Part shown: piece after piece, positions 1 to 9,225 of the stretch | Position numbering within the stretch: position 1 is the stretch's first letter | Layout: each line of letters starts with the position of its first letter | DNA from: Planctomycetaceae bacterium | GTDB taxonomy: Bacteria > Planctomycetota > Phycisphaerae > Phycisphaerales > SM1A02 | Reading direction: 5' to 3' | DNA length: 64,000 bases | NCBI GenBank assembly: GCA_947474065.1 | Contig: CANJHD010000002.1 | Coordinates: 1-64,000 of the forward strand | The notes under the pieces: generated by a model | Seen by the model: the letters and a program-made list of their open reading frames with translations, nothing else | The model's database searches: none | What the model was told of the DNA's origin: nothing | Program-made: the position numbers and the translations under genes

Positions 1-830
1 GTGTACCAAGGAAGGTAACCGCCGCCCACGCCATCGGAGATGAAGTCTGGGAAGTTGCCGGTCTGGATATTGAACTGGCTCGCCACTGCAAATCCCGCTA
101 CGGTGCCCCACGCAATGGTGCCGTCAGCGCTGATCTTGCGAACGCGCAGGATCTTGTTACTGAAGTTGGTGGTGTAGCGCACAGTCGAGAGCAATACGGC
201 GCCGTCCGTGGATGGCTGCATGCCGGCAGTCATCTGCTTTGCACCGACCTCGCTGACGTAGATGGTGGAGACCACCGCACCGGTCGTTGGATTCACTCGG
301 GTGACCGAGCTATCGAAGCCCACTCCGTGAGCGGCCCACACGAAACCATCAGAAGCCACCACGCATCGACCGTTGCCGAGGTTGGCATAGTTGGTGTCGG
401 CGGCGGTGTAGAGCGGAGTCGCCCAGCGGATTGCACCGCTTGAGTTGACTGAGGTCATCCGAAACTGCGCGAATCCCGTCACGGGATCAAGCGAGTTGTA
501 GCAAACGTAGACATTGCCGGACGAATCGCTCGACATGCCGTAGTCAGTGGTGGAGGTGAGGGCAGCTGGGCGATCCTCAGCCTGGGTTGTCCAGACGATT
601 TGACCGGTCGGATTAACGCGCATCACGTAAACGTCGTAGCCAACGCCTGAGAAGTACGAGATGTACTGGTCACCGTTCGGTGCCTGTGCCATCTTGGTCT
701 GCACGTCATCATTCGGCGTGGTGACGAGCGCATCTGGAGTCGCTGGATCGGATGAGTATTGGGCAGACGCAAATGGCGCGATGGCCAAGAGGGCCGTGGC
801 GACAACGATAGAAGTGGTGCTAGATCGCAT
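1..830 (-). CDS. secreted repeat protein, C-terminus cut by window edge
   Basis: This gene is absent from the ORF track because it has no stop inside the window. Translating the minus strand from the ATG at 830 gives an open frame of 276 codons to the window edge. It opens with a Sec signal peptide (MRSSTTSIVVATALLAIAPFASAQ). The mature part is rich in Ser, Thr, Asn and Gly with recurring short strands such as GNVYVCYNS, GFVWAAHGV and TIAWGTVAGF, which suggests a beta-propeller-like extracellular or periplasmic protein. It has no enzymatic motif I recognise, and a C-terminal sorting tail, if present, lies outside the window. It is divergent from the next gene, so a promoter probably lies between 831 and 963. 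Confident as a gene, unsure of fold and function. Confidence 0.75.
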   Translation of the reverse strand, partial: MRSSTTSIVVATALLAIAPFASAQYSSDPATPDALVTTPNDDVQTKMAQAPNGDQYISYFSGVGYDVYVMRVNPTGQIVWTTQAEDRPAALTSTTDYGMSSDSSGNVYVCYNSLDPVTGFAQFRMTSVNSSGAIRWATPLYTAADTNYANLGNGRCVVASDGFVWAAHGVGFDSSVTRVNPTTGAVVSTIYVSEVGAKQMTAGMQPSTDGAVLLSTVRYTTNFSNKILRVRKISADGTIAWGTVAGFAVASQFNIQTGNFPDFISDGVGGGYLPWY

Positions 831-963
831 GGTCTGACAAGCATGCCTCCGTCTGCAGGCATACGCAAGCACTGAAGTCGCATTGTTGTAAATATTTTCA
901 CTTGTATGCCGGCCAATCTGATGGCAGACTGCAGCAGGTCATCCTGGGAGCTAACCTCATAAC

Positions 964-2211
964 GTGTTGAAATCAACGGCAAATAATCCCCGAAATGGCA
1001 CCCTTCCGACGGTCGCAGGGAACCCTGGCACGCCCGAGGGAGTGATCGCTCGGGCACTTGCGACGTCACTTCGACGCGTGTTCGCCGAGATACCGGACGC
1101 GCCACAGCGACCATCTGCTCTTGCCGCGCACCTTGGTGTCAGTCGAGTATTGATCAGTCGAACCTTGGGCGCGATTGTGCTCACGAACCCGCTCGACACC
1201 CTGCAGCGCGTTCCGGGACCGGAGACCCTGCGCGGAATCGTTGAGGCCGCCGTGGCGCAGGGTGCGCCGCAGCCAACGGCAGACGCTGCGATTGATGCCA
1301 TCGAACAGTTCAGCCGGATCATTCGCGATTCATTCGGCACGCGCGCTGCGCTCAACGCTGCCATCTCTGCAAATCAACCAGACATGCAGCGGCGGCTTGA
1401 ACTCGACAGCCGGTACCGCGTCTTCAAAGGGATGCGCGAACTGCGTGGTGTTGAGGCCGCGACATGGCTCTCCACCACCTTTGTGACGCCCAATAAAGGG
1501 AATCCAGAGATTCTGTCCGCCACCATGCTGCAAGGATTCATTGCACTGCGGCGGCTACGAAGCGATGTTCCGGTGACATTTGCGTTCGACGCAATCGGCG
1601 AGGTGGCGAATGCGCGCACTGATGCTGTAAATATCCCATCAAGCACGCTCTCACTTGAGGATCTCTATACGAACAAGCCGGCGGCACTTGATCTCGACAC
1701 CATGGGCGGGAAGATGATGTATCGCCTGAGGCAATCGGGACTCGGCAAGCACGCTTTGACCGACATGCTGGCGATCGTGCGATTACCGGAATGGCGATCG
1801 CGCTATGCGCGGCCCGAGCGACCGCTCGTCGGACCGTTTGCGCAGCCGAATGCGCCGGTCAAGTTGTTGGTCTTTGACATGCTCGCCCCAGTCGGCACTT
1901 TCACCGATGAATTCCCGCTACTGAGTGTCTACGCGCCGAGCATGCGAGGCGCAGCGAACCCAAACGATGCGTGGCGCGACATCGACCGAGCCGCGGTTCC
2001 CGAGACCGTAGAGATTTATCAGGCGCGCAACCACTCGTTCGAGCTGCCGGAAGTGCCCAACTATCGCCAAATGTTGGCGCGCGTCGCCGGGGAGTTAGGG
2101 CAAGACTTGAATGCACTGCAACTGTATCGGGTGCGGATGGCGTACCCCGTCTTCGGGTTTCAATTCGTCATGTCGCTCCATCTTCCGCCAGCCCCCGCGA
2201 AGATAGAGTGA
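964..2211 (+). CDS. hypothetical protein with N-terminal HTH-like segment
   Basis: A 415-residue cytoplasmic protein starting with GTG. Residues about 45-65 (SALAAHLGVSRVLISRTLGA) look like a helix-turn-helix, so the N-terminus may bind DNA as in transcription factors. The remaining 350 residues have no motif I recognise; the segment 130-330 is probably a ligand-binding or dimerisation domain. There is no signal peptide or membrane segment. The FAD dehydrogenase gene follows after 25 bp on the same strand, so the two may be co-transcribed. It could be a planctomycete-specific regulator, but that is inference from the HTH alone. Confidence 0.75.
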   Translation: MLKSTANNPRNGTLPTVAGNPGTPEGVIARALATSLRRVFAEIPDAPQRPSALAAHLGVSRVLISRTLGAIVLTNPLDTLQRVPGPETLRGIVEAAVAQGAPQPTADAAIDAIEQFSRIIRDSFGTRAALNAAISANQPDMQRRLELDSRYRVFKGMRELRGVEAATWLSTTFVTPNKGNPEILSATMLQGFIALRRLRSDVPVTFAFDAIGEVANARTDAVNIPSSTLSLEDLYTNKPAALDLDTMGGKMMYRLRQSGLGKHALTDMLAIVRLPEWRSRYARPERPLVGPFAQPNAPVKLLVFDMLAPVGTFTDEFPLLSVYAPSMRGAANPNDAWRDIDRAAVPETVEIYQARNHSFELPEVPNYRQMLARVAGELGQDLNALQLYRVRMAYPVFGFQFVMSLHLPPAPAKIE

Positions 2212-2236
2212 GCGTTGCGAACCCGCTGACACAGAG

Positions 2237-3883
2237 ATGCTACGACTGAACGAACTGACACTTCCGCTTGAGCACCCTGCCGACGCATTGCGTCCGGCGA
2301 TTCTTGCGCGTCTTGGCATCCCAGCAGCGGACCTGATCCGCTTTGAAATTTACAAACGTGGCATTGACGCCCGCAAGCCGTACGCGATTCTGTACGTCTA
2401 CACGGTGGACGTAGAAGTGCGCGATCAAGACGGCGTACTCGCGCGCGCGAAGCGCAACGCGAAGATGGGCATCACGCCCGATACCGAATACAAGTTCGTT
2501 GCACGCGCAACAGCAAGTGCCACGCAAGCGCCTCGGCCAATCGTGATAGGCATGGGACCGGCAGGACTGTTCGCAGGATTGATATTGGCGCAGTCCGGTT
2601 TCCGTCCGCTGATCTTGGAACGCGGCAAGGCAGTACGCGAACGCACCAAGGACACATTCAAGATGTGGCGCCAGGGCATCTTGGACACCGAGTCAAACAC
2701 GCAGTTCGGCGAAGGCGGCGCTGGCACATTCTCCGATGGCAAGCTGTACAGCCAAGTCAAAGACCCAAAGCACTATGGGCGCAAGGTGCTTCGAGAATTC
2801 GTTGCATCAGGCGCGCCAGAAGAGATTCTCTTTGTAAGCAGGCCGCATATTGGCACGTTTCGGCTCGTTGCAATGGTGGAGCGAATGCGCGCCAAGATCA
2901 TTGAGCTTGGCGGTGAAATTCGGTTCGAAAGCCGCGTAGATGACATTGAATTCGAGCAGATTGCGGCTGCAAGTGGTGGCGCTCGATCACAGCGCGTGCG
3001 TGCCGTGGTGCTGGCAAGTGGCGAGCGCATCGCAACCGATCATCTGGTGTTGGCCGCTGGACACAGTGCGCGCGACACGTTCGCGATGCTGCATCGTCAC
3101 CATGTGCATATTGAGGCCAAGCCATTCTCAATTGGGTTCCGCATTGAACACCCGCAGTCGCTCATCAATAAGTGCAGGTATGGAAGTAATGCTGACAACC
3201 CGCTCTTGGGTGCAGCTGATTACAAGATGGTGCATCATGCGCGCAATGGTCGGTCTGTCTACACATTCTGCATGTGCCCGGGCGGAACCGTGGTTGCGGC
3301 AACATCTGAGGAAGGTCGCGTTGTAACGAACGGCATGAGCCAGTATTCGCGCAGCGAGCGCAATGCAAACGCCGGCATTGTGGTGGGCATCACGCCGGAA
3401 GAGGACTATCCAGGCGATCCGCTTGCGGGCATTGCGTTCCAGAGATTCTGGGAATCACGCGCGTATGAACTCGGCGGTCGCAACTATGAAGCGCCGGGCC
3501 AGTTGGTTGGAGACTTCTTGGCAAAGCGAGCATCGACTGAGCTTGGCGCGGTGACTCCTTCGTACACGCCTGGGGTACACCTCTGCGACCTTTCCTCTGC
3601 GCTTCCTGACTACGCGATCGCAGCAATTCGCGAGGCGATTCCTGCATTTGCCAAGCAAATCAAGGGCTTTGACCTTCCTGATGCTGTGCTCACAGCGGTG
3701 GAGTCGCGCACCTCTTCGCCGATTCGTATCACGCGCGAAGACCAAGACCTTCAGAGCCTGAACACGCTGGGGTTGTTTCCAACCGGCGAGGGCGCCGGCT
3801 ACGCGGGTGGCATTCTGTCGGCAGGTATTGACGGAATCAAGGTGGCCGAGGCGGTGGCTCTCAGCATGACTACCTCTGCGTGA
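2237..3883 (+). CDS. FAD-dependent dehydrogenase, COG2509 type
   Basis: A 548-residue cytoplasmic flavoprotein of the uncharacterised FAD-dependent dehydrogenase family. An N-terminal domain of about 90 residues (IYKRGIDARKP) typical of this family precedes the Rossmann FAD motif VIGMGPAGLFAG at about residue 103. The family-specific stretches NTQFGEGGAGTFSDGKL and SRPHIGTFRL follow, and near the C-terminus a second FAD contact (GLFPTGEGAGYAGGI). Its length matches the family. The physiological substrate is not established for this family, so only a generic oxidoreductase role can be given. It sits 25 bp after the HTH protein and 39 bp before the lipoprotein gene. Confidence 0.88.
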   Translation: MLRLNELTLPLEHPADALRPAILARLGIPAADLIRFEIYKRGIDARKPYAILYVYTVDVEVRDQDGVLARAKRNAKMGITPDTEYKFVARATASATQAPRPIVIGMGPAGLFAGLILAQSGFRPLILERGKAVRERTKDTFKMWRQGILDTESNTQFGEGGAGTFSDGKLYSQVKDPKHYGRKVLREFVASGAPEEILFVSRPHIGTFRLVAMVERMRAKIIELGGEIRFESRVDDIEFEQIAAASGGARSQRVRAVVLASGERIATDHLVLAAGHSARDTFAMLHRHHVHIEAKPFSIGFRIEHPQSLINKCRYGSNADNPLLGAADYKMVHHARNGRSVYTFCMCPGGTVVAATSEEGRVVTNGMSQYSRSERNANAGIVVGITPEEDYPGDPLAGIAFQRFWESRAYELGGRNYEAPGQLVGDFLAKRASTELGAVTPSYTPGVHLCDLSSALPDYAIAAIREAIPAFAKQIKGFDLPDAVLTAVESRTSSPIRITREDQDLQSLNTLGLFPTGEGAGYAGGILSAGIDGIKVAEAVALSMTTSA

Positions 3884-3922
3884 CTGCGGAGTACTGCGTC
3901 GAGCGGATACAGTTCGCGCGCC

Positions 3923-5080
3923 ATGACACTTCCGACCAACACTCTCGCCGCGTTCGCACTCCTACCGCTCCTCATGCTTGCAAGCTGCAAGACTCCGGAG
4001 TGGGTTGTGCCGACGGAAACGGAACGAACCACGCTTGAGACTTCCATCAAGGCTGAGTCTGCCGAACTGGCAAATATCACCTTGAACGAAGAGTCGATTT
4101 ATCCAGTGCTTGACAAGATTCTTGCCAATCATCCCGAGGCATACGGCAGCACCTTTGCGCTCGACCCTGCATATGCTGGCAAGCAATTGGCGCCGTACGC
4201 GTACCGTCGCAACGGGAAGATCGCGCACCGTTCACTTGCAGTTGATGGTTACGACTATCCGATACTCCCGTGGTTCGCCCTGCCGCGAAAGTCTGGCAAG
4301 CCGATGTGGTCCGAGCCGTACTTTGATGCTGGAGGTGGCGACACCGAGATGATTACTTTCTCAGCACCCGTACAGAAGGACGGGCGCTTCATGGGAATCA
4401 TCACCGCCGACTTTGAACTAAAGGAAAAAACAGTTGCGCCAGTACTCAATGCTGAGCCGATCGGTGCACCGATTGCCGCTGCGGATGCCGCGGGCGTCTG
4501 GACGCTTGTCGACGATGAGAATGTGACTTTTGATGTGGTACTTGCGGCCGATGGCGGCGCGGTGAGTAACTGGTCGAAGGGACCGCACGGGGCACTCGGC
4601 GAATCAGGCCACTGGGTGATTGCTGGGGGCCGCATCGTTATCGATTACATCGACGGATGGCGCGACGTGATCCTGCACAAACCAACCGGTGAACTTGCGA
4701 AACGCTCGTGGGGGCCTGGCGTTGCGCGCGATGGCCCACCTACGAACTTTGGCCAGGCAATCCGCACTGCAGCGAGTTACGCAGCGTGGATCGGCGTGTA
4801 CGAACTGCCAATGGCGCAGTCAACCACCGGTCAGAAGTTTGCGGTGGCAATCCAATCGAGCCACGTGGCATGGAAGACCATCGACGATGTGAAGGTGGGA
4901 TGCTGGTGGATCGCCGACAATTGCCTCCGAATTCGTTGGGCGAACGGATGGTGCGATGAACTGCATACCGTTGGCGCTGAAATCGAAGTGCGGTCTTGGA
5001 AGCCAGGCACCGCCGCCGATTCCAATGGGCGCCCCGACGGCGCGCCAAGCAATACCGGCCGAGCAACTCGAGTCAAGTGA
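3923..5080 (+). CDS. lipoprotein with dCache-like sensor segment and duplicated C-terminal domain
   Basis: A 385-residue predicted lipoprotein: the signal peptide ends in a lipobox LASC, with Cys22 as the lipidated residue. Residues about 50-180 resemble a dCache/PDC ligand-binding domain (WSEPYFDAGGGDTEMITFSAPV, then GIITADFEL), normally the extracellular part of chemoreceptors and sensor kinases. No transmembrane helix or signalling domain follows. The rest consists of two similar units, about residues 190-275 and 285-370, each with a GW core (YIDGWRD and WANGWCD) and ending RSWxPG. It may bind a small ligand at the outer face of a membrane and pass the signal to a partner, which is inference. 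Confidence 0.72.
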   Translation: MTLPTNTLAAFALLPLLMLASCKTPEWVVPTETERTTLETSIKAESAELANITLNEESIYPVLDKILANHPEAYGSTFALDPAYAGKQLAPYAYRRNGKIAHRSLAVDGYDYPILPWFALPRKSGKPMWSEPYFDAGGGDTEMITFSAPVQKDGRFMGIITADFELKEKTVAPVLNAEPIGAPIAAADAAGVWTLVDDENVTFDVVLAADGGAVSNWSKGPHGALGESGHWVIAGGRIVIDYIDGWRDVILHKPTGELAKRSWGPGVARDGPPTNFGQAIRTAASYAAWIGVYELPMAQSTTGQKFAVAIQSSHVAWKTIDDVKVGCWWIADNCLRIRWANGWCDELHTVGAEIEVRSWKPGTAADSNGRPDGAPSNTGRATRVK

Positions 5081-5209
5081 ACCCACTGGCGCAGTGATGT
5101 ACTCTTGATGCGCGCGCCATGCTGATCTCCCATCGATATCGATTCATATTCCTACGCACCGAGAGGTCTAGAAGTCCGTCAGTGCCATAGGTGACAAAGA
5201 GGAAATTAC

Positions 5210-5446
5210 ATGCCCGACGAAACCGACGAATGGACCGTGATTGTGAAAGACAGCAACGGAACGCTTCTCAATGAGGGCGATGCCGTTGTGCTTATCAAAG
5301 ATCTGAAAGTGAAGGGCGCCAATACCACCATCAAGCGTGGCGCCACCTATAAGAACATCCGCCTGACATCCAACGCCGAAGAAGTTGAAGTACGCGATGG
5401 CAAAGGAACATTCGTTCTTAAGACCTGCTTCCTCAAGAAGGCGTGA
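5210..5446 (+). CDS. PhnA/YjdM-like small protein lacking the zinc ribbon
   Basis: A 78-residue protein that matches the C-terminal domain of YjdM/PhnA: VKDSNGTLLNEGDAVVLIKDLKVKG and NIRLTSNAEEVEV are characteristic. Full-length YjdM proteins are about 110 residues with an N-terminal zinc ribbon; this copy contains only the SH3-like C-terminal part, as do many PhnA-domain proteins. The molecular role of the family is not firmly known. The preceding AAGAGGAAAT is a good ribosome binding site. Its stop overlaps the start of the ABC ATPase gene, which suggests translational coupling. Confidence 0.85.
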   Translation: MPDETDEWTVIVKDSNGTLLNEGDAVVLIKDLKVKGANTTIKRGATYKNIRLTSNAEEVEVRDGKGTFVLKTCFLKKA

Positions 5447-7056
5447 TGGAGTCGCAGTCAAGTACTCGCGGCGGCGGAGCAGTCACCACGCCGGTTCCGC
5501 ATATGGGTGTGCGCAGTGTGACTGTGGAATATCCAGGTGTGCGCGCGCTTGATGCCGTCACCGTGGACTTCCACGCCGGTCAGATCCACGCCATTGTTGG
5601 AGAGAACGGCGCGGGAAAGAGCACGCTGATGAAGGTGCTGTCTGGCGCAGTTGCGCCGAATGCAGGGGAACTGCTGCTGAATGGCCAACCGACGGTGCTA
5701 CGCGGCCCGCGCGCGGCGATTCGCGCCGGCATTTCCATGGTGCACCAGGAACTGAATCTCGTTCCAACACTCAGCGTTGCTGAGAATGTGCTGCTCGGGC
5801 GCGAGCCGACATTGCTCGCAGGGATTGCCGTCGATCGCAGACGACAGCAAGACCGCGCACGCGAAGTACTTTCCATGCTTGGCGCCGAACTTGACCTCTC
5901 CTGTGCAGTGAGCGAACTTTCGATTGCTGATTCACAATATGTTGAAATTGCAAAGTGCCTTGCGAGCGAGGCGCAAGTCTTAATTCTTGACGAGCCCACC
6001 GCCGCACTCGGCGAGTATGAGGCCCGCAAACTGTTGAACTTGCTGCGCCGCCTGCGCGACGAGGGTCGCGCCGTGATCTTCATATCTCATCATCTTGACG
6101 AAGTTGTCGATATTGCTGATCAGATCAGCGTCCTTCGCGATGGGCGATTAGTCGCTCAATTCACGCGAAATTCCGCGGGGGTCTTGCAATCAGCCGATGG
6201 CACCATTGCCAATGAAGACACATTGGCACACGCGATGGTCGGTCGCGAACTTGGTTCGATATATCCAGTCAAAGGAACCGCGAGACCCGGATCCGATGCC
6301 GCCATCGAACTCATAGAGTTTGGTGCAGTGGGCCGCTCGAGCGGTATTTCGATGACGGTGCGACCCGGCGAAATTGTTGGCGTGGCTGGGCTTGTTGGCA
6401 GCGGGCGAACCGAAACAGCGGAAGCGATTGTCGGACTACGCCGCGCTGCGGGCGAGATCCGCGTTGCTGGTCGCACCCACGCATTTGCGCACCCGCGCGC
6501 AGCGATGCGCGCCGGGGTTGCGTATGTGAGCGAAGACCGCAAAGGACGCGGGTTACATGTCTCGCTCTCCTGCATTGTCAACATGACGCTTCCATCACTG
6601 GATGCATTTTCGCAACTCGCTGGTGCGCGCCTTGATGATGTTAAAGAGCGTTCAGTTACGGCACGCTGGATAAATGAGCTTGCCATCCGTTGCGCACGAC
6701 CAGGACTAGCGATTTCTTCGCTTTCCGGCGGGAACCAGCAGAAATTTGTGTTAGCACGCTGGTTAGAAACTCGGCCAAATGTCCTCATCATTGATGAGCC
6801 AACGCGCGGCGTAGATGTTGGCGCCAAAGCTGAGATTTACCGAATCATTGCTGCCCTTGCACAGGAAGGCTTGGCGTGCATTGTGATCAGCTCTGAACTA
6901 CCTGAACTCATTGGCATCGCCCATCGAGTGTTAGTGATGCGCAAAGGATCCGTGGCAGGCGAGGTAACGCGTGAGCATCTGTCTCAGGTTGGCTGCGATG
7001 AGCGCATCGTTCGTATCGCTTCCGGGCTGAGTGCCGATAGGCAAGGAACTTCATGA
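5443..7056 (+). CDS. sugar/nucleoside-type ABC importer, duplicated ATP-binding protein
   Basis: A 537-residue ATPase of the RbsA/MglA/XylG group with two fused nucleotide-binding domains. The first has Walker A GENGAGKST (about residue 51), Walker B VLILDEPTAAL and a degenerate signature LSIADSQYVEIAK. The second has the typical degenerate Walker A (GLVGSGRTE), signature LSGGNQQKFVLARWL and Walker B VLIIDEPTRGVD. It energises the permease encoded next. Start may be the GTG at 5443 or the adjoining ATG at 5446. Such importers take up ribose, other sugars or nucleosides; the pyrimidine-degradation genes downstream make a nucleoside or pyrimidine ligand attractive, but this is inference. Confidence 0.92.
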   Translation: MMESQSSTRGGGAVTTPVPHMGVRSVTVEYPGVRALDAVTVDFHAGQIHAIVGENGAGKSTLMKVLSGAVAPNAGELLLNGQPTVLRGPRAAIRAGISMVHQELNLVPTLSVAENVLLGREPTLLAGIAVDRRRQQDRAREVLSMLGAELDLSCAVSELSIADSQYVEIAKCLASEAQVLILDEPTAALGEYEARKLLNLLRRLRDEGRAVIFISHHLDEVVDIADQISVLRDGRLVAQFTRNSAGVLQSADGTIANEDTLAHAMVGRELGSIYPVKGTARPGSDAAIELIEFGAVGRSSGISMTVRPGEIVGVAGLVGSGRTETAEAIVGLRRAAGEIRVAGRTHAFAHPRAAMRAGVAYVSEDRKGRGLHVSLSCIVNMTLPSLDAFSQLAGARLDDVKERSVTARWINELAIRCARPGLAISSLSGGNQQKFVLARWLETRPNVLIIDEPTRGVDVGAKAEIYRIIAALAQEGLACIVISSELPELIGIAHRVLVMRKGSVAGEVTREHLSQVGCDERIVRIASGLSADRQGTS

Positions 7057-8075
7057 GCAATTCACACACCGGACTCGCTGTTCGCATGCAACGCTTTCTT
7101 GAACACTGGGGCGTGGTGGTTGCGTTTGTACTGCTCTTTGCAGTGAGCGCTCTCAAGCAGGGCGGCGACTTTCTCAGCATGGAGAACTTTCGCAATCTGC
7201 TCAATCAGAATGCGGCGGTCGGCATCCTTGCGGTTGGCATGACACTGGTCATTGTTTCGGCGGGTATTGATCTCTCCGTAGGCAGCATGGTGGTGCTTGC
7301 GGCTGCTGTTGGAACCACTGCCATGAACGGGCTCATCGGCGCGGGATGGAGTGAGCCAAGTGCAGTGATTTCCGGCGTAGTACTCACCATTCTTGCGGGC
7401 ACTGCTGCTGGTTCGCTGAACGGCGCACTCATCGTGTTTGGGCGAATCGCGCCATTCATTGCAACGCTCGGCGGACTCGCTGCGTTTCGCTCCATTGCGC
7501 TTGCTATCGCTGAGGCTGGCGAAATCCGATCGCAGAGCCCAACCATGTTCAGTGCACTTGGGCGCGGTGGCATTCCGCTTCCATTTGCTGAGAACAGTGC
7601 GGGAAAGGCACTGACCATTTCATGGAGCACCGTGATCTTCTTTGCAGTGGCGATTGCAGCACAATGGTTCCTCTCGCGCGCACGCTTCGGGCGACAACTG
7701 GTGGCGATCGGCGCAAACGAAACTGCCGCGCGCTACGCCGGTGTGCCGGTGGCGTGGATCCGGTTTCGCGTCTATGCCCTGATGGGAGCATTTGCAGGCA
7801 TTGCGGGATTGGTGCAGAGTTCTCGCATGAATTCCGTATCAACATCGCAACTTGGACTCGGTAGCGAACTTGACGCCATTGCTGCAGTGGTGATCGGCGG
7901 AACCAGCCTGCGGGGTGGCTTCGGGCGAGTCTGGGGCACCGTCGTGGGCGTGCTGATCCTTGGAATGATCACCAACATTCTGACGATTTCCGGCGTGAGT
8001 CCGTATTGGCAAGGCGCGGTGAAGGGCACGGTGATTGTGCTGGCGGTTCTGGTGCAGCGCGGGTCGCGAGCATGA
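7053..8075 (+). CDS. ABC importer permease, RbsC type
   Basis: A 340-residue inner-membrane permease of the ribose/xylose/nucleoside branch (BPD_transp_2). About 8-10 hydrophobic helices are visible. Family hallmarks include VGMTLVIVSAGIDLSVGSMV, the cytoplasmic coupling segment GRQLVAIGANETAARYAGV, and AAVVIGGTSLRGGFG. Its ATG overlaps the stop of the ATPase gene by 4 bp (ATGA), so the two are translationally coupled. It forms the channel for the substrate delivered by the binding protein encoded 24 bp downstream. Confidence 0.92.
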   Translation: MSNSHTGLAVRMQRFLEHWGVVVAFVLLFAVSALKQGGDFLSMENFRNLLNQNAAVGILAVGMTLVIVSAGIDLSVGSMVVLAAAVGTTAMNGLIGAGWSEPSAVISGVVLTILAGTAAGSLNGALIVFGRIAPFIATLGGLAAFRSIALAIAEAGEIRSQSPTMFSALGRGGIPLPFAENSAGKALTISWSTVIFFAVAIAAQWFLSRARFGRQLVAIGANETAARYAGVPVAWIRFRVYALMGAFAGIAGLVQSSRMNSVSTSQLGLGSELDAIAAVVIGGTSLRGGFGRVWGTVVGVLILGMITNILTISGVSPYWQGAVKGTVIVLAVLVQRGSRA

Positions 8076-8099
8076 ATCAATCGCAGTACTCTTCGCCGC

Positions 8100-9125
8100 A
8101 TGCTTACACATCGCTTCGTGGCTCTTTCATCGGCCGCCGTACTTACCGTTTCCGCCCTGCTCACCGTTGCTGCTACGGCACCTGATGCACCACGCGCATC
8201 TTCGCCGGTTCAGCCAACCCCCGCGCCCGTTGTTGCAACAAAGAAGATCGGCGTCTCCATTCCTGCTGCAGACCATGGCTGGACCGCAGGCGTGGTGTGG
8301 TGGGCGAAGGAGTGCTCGAAGTTGCACCCTGAAATCGAGTGGACGATCGCCACTGCCGAAACTCCAGAGAAGCAAGTCTCTGACATTGAGACGCTCATGG
8401 CCAAGAAGGTCGATGCTCTGGTCATTCTTGCAACAGAGTCTGCACCGATTACCCCGGTCGCCGAAGAGGCGCACAACCGCGGCATCCTGGTGATCAATGT
8501 TGATCGCGGCTTTCTTAAGCCCGTGGCCGACATCTTCATTGAAGGCGACAACAAAGCCTTTGGTCGCAAGAGTGCGGAATTCATGGTGAGCAAGCTCGGT
8601 GGCAAGGGCAAGGCCACCGGCAACATCATTGTGCTTGAAGGCATCCCGTGCACCGTCAACACCGACCGCGTCACCGCGGCACTTGAAGTGTTCAAGGCTG
8701 AGCCCGGCATCAAGATCGTCGGACAGCAGGCTGCCAACTGGAATCGCCAGAAGGCACTCGAAGTGACCGAAACCCTGCTACAGAAGGCGGGGAAATTGAA
8801 CGCCATCTGGGCCTCCGATGATGACATGGCACTCGGCGCAGAACAAGCGCTCCGCGAGAAGGGTGTCGAAGGAGTCTGGATTCTGGGCGGCGCTGGCATG
8901 AAGGACATCATCAAGCGCGTCATGGATAAGGACCCGATGTTCCCGGGAGACGTCACCTATCCGCCTTCAATGATCGCCACGGGTATGGAGTTGGCCGCTG
9001 GTGTACTGAACGGCGACAAGCGCGCTGAGAAGATGCGGTACATGCCCCAGCACCTGATGATTGATGTGGACTTGGTAACCCCCGCGAACGCGGCGAAGTA
9101 CTACTTCCCTGCCAGCGTCTATTGA
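8100..9125 (+). CDS. ABC importer periplasmic substrate-binding protein, RbsB type
   Basis: A 341-residue exported protein with an N-terminal signal peptide (about residues 1-27) and a type I periplasmic binding fold (Peripla_BP_4). Visible family features are KIGVSIPAADHGWTAG at the first strand, LMAKKVDALVILA, GILVINVDRG and an AIWASDDDMALGA hinge-region strand. It captures the ligand and delivers it to the permease. The ligand cannot be read from the sequence. It is the last gene of the importer operon and is followed by a long inverted repeat. Confidence 0.9.
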   Translation: MLTHRFVALSSAAVLTVSALLTVAATAPDAPRASSPVQPTPAPVVATKKIGVSIPAADHGWTAGVVWWAKECSKLHPEIEWTIATAETPEKQVSDIETLMAKKVDALVILATESAPITPVAEEAHNRGILVINVDRGFLKPVADIFIEGDNKAFGRKSAEFMVSKLGGKGKATGNIIVLEGIPCTVNTDRVTAALEVFKAEPGIKIVGQQAANWNRQKALEVTETLLQKAGKLNAIWASDDDMALGAEQALREKGVEGVWILGGAGMKDIIKRVMDKDPMFPGDVTYPPSMIATGMELAAGVLNGDKRAEKMRYMPQHLMIDVDLVTPANAAKYYFPASVY

Positions 9126-9182
9126 GTATTCGTCCGGCGGACGGGGTGGCGGATGGTCATGTAAAGGTAATCTGAACAATCC

Positions 9183-9216
9183 AGAGACGCGGTCGGATAT
9201 CTCCGGCCGCGTCTCT
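9183..9216. terminator. long inverted repeat after the ABC importer operon
   Basis: AGAGACGCGG at 9183-9192 pairs perfectly with CCGCGTCTCT at 9207-9216, and the inner CGG/CCG extends the stem across a mismatch. It lies between the binding-protein stop and the preT start. No clear U-tract follows on either strand, so it may be a processing site or weak terminator that separates importer and catabolic transcription rather than a strong intrinsic terminator. Confidence 0.5.
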
Positions 9217-9225
9217 CATACACAC

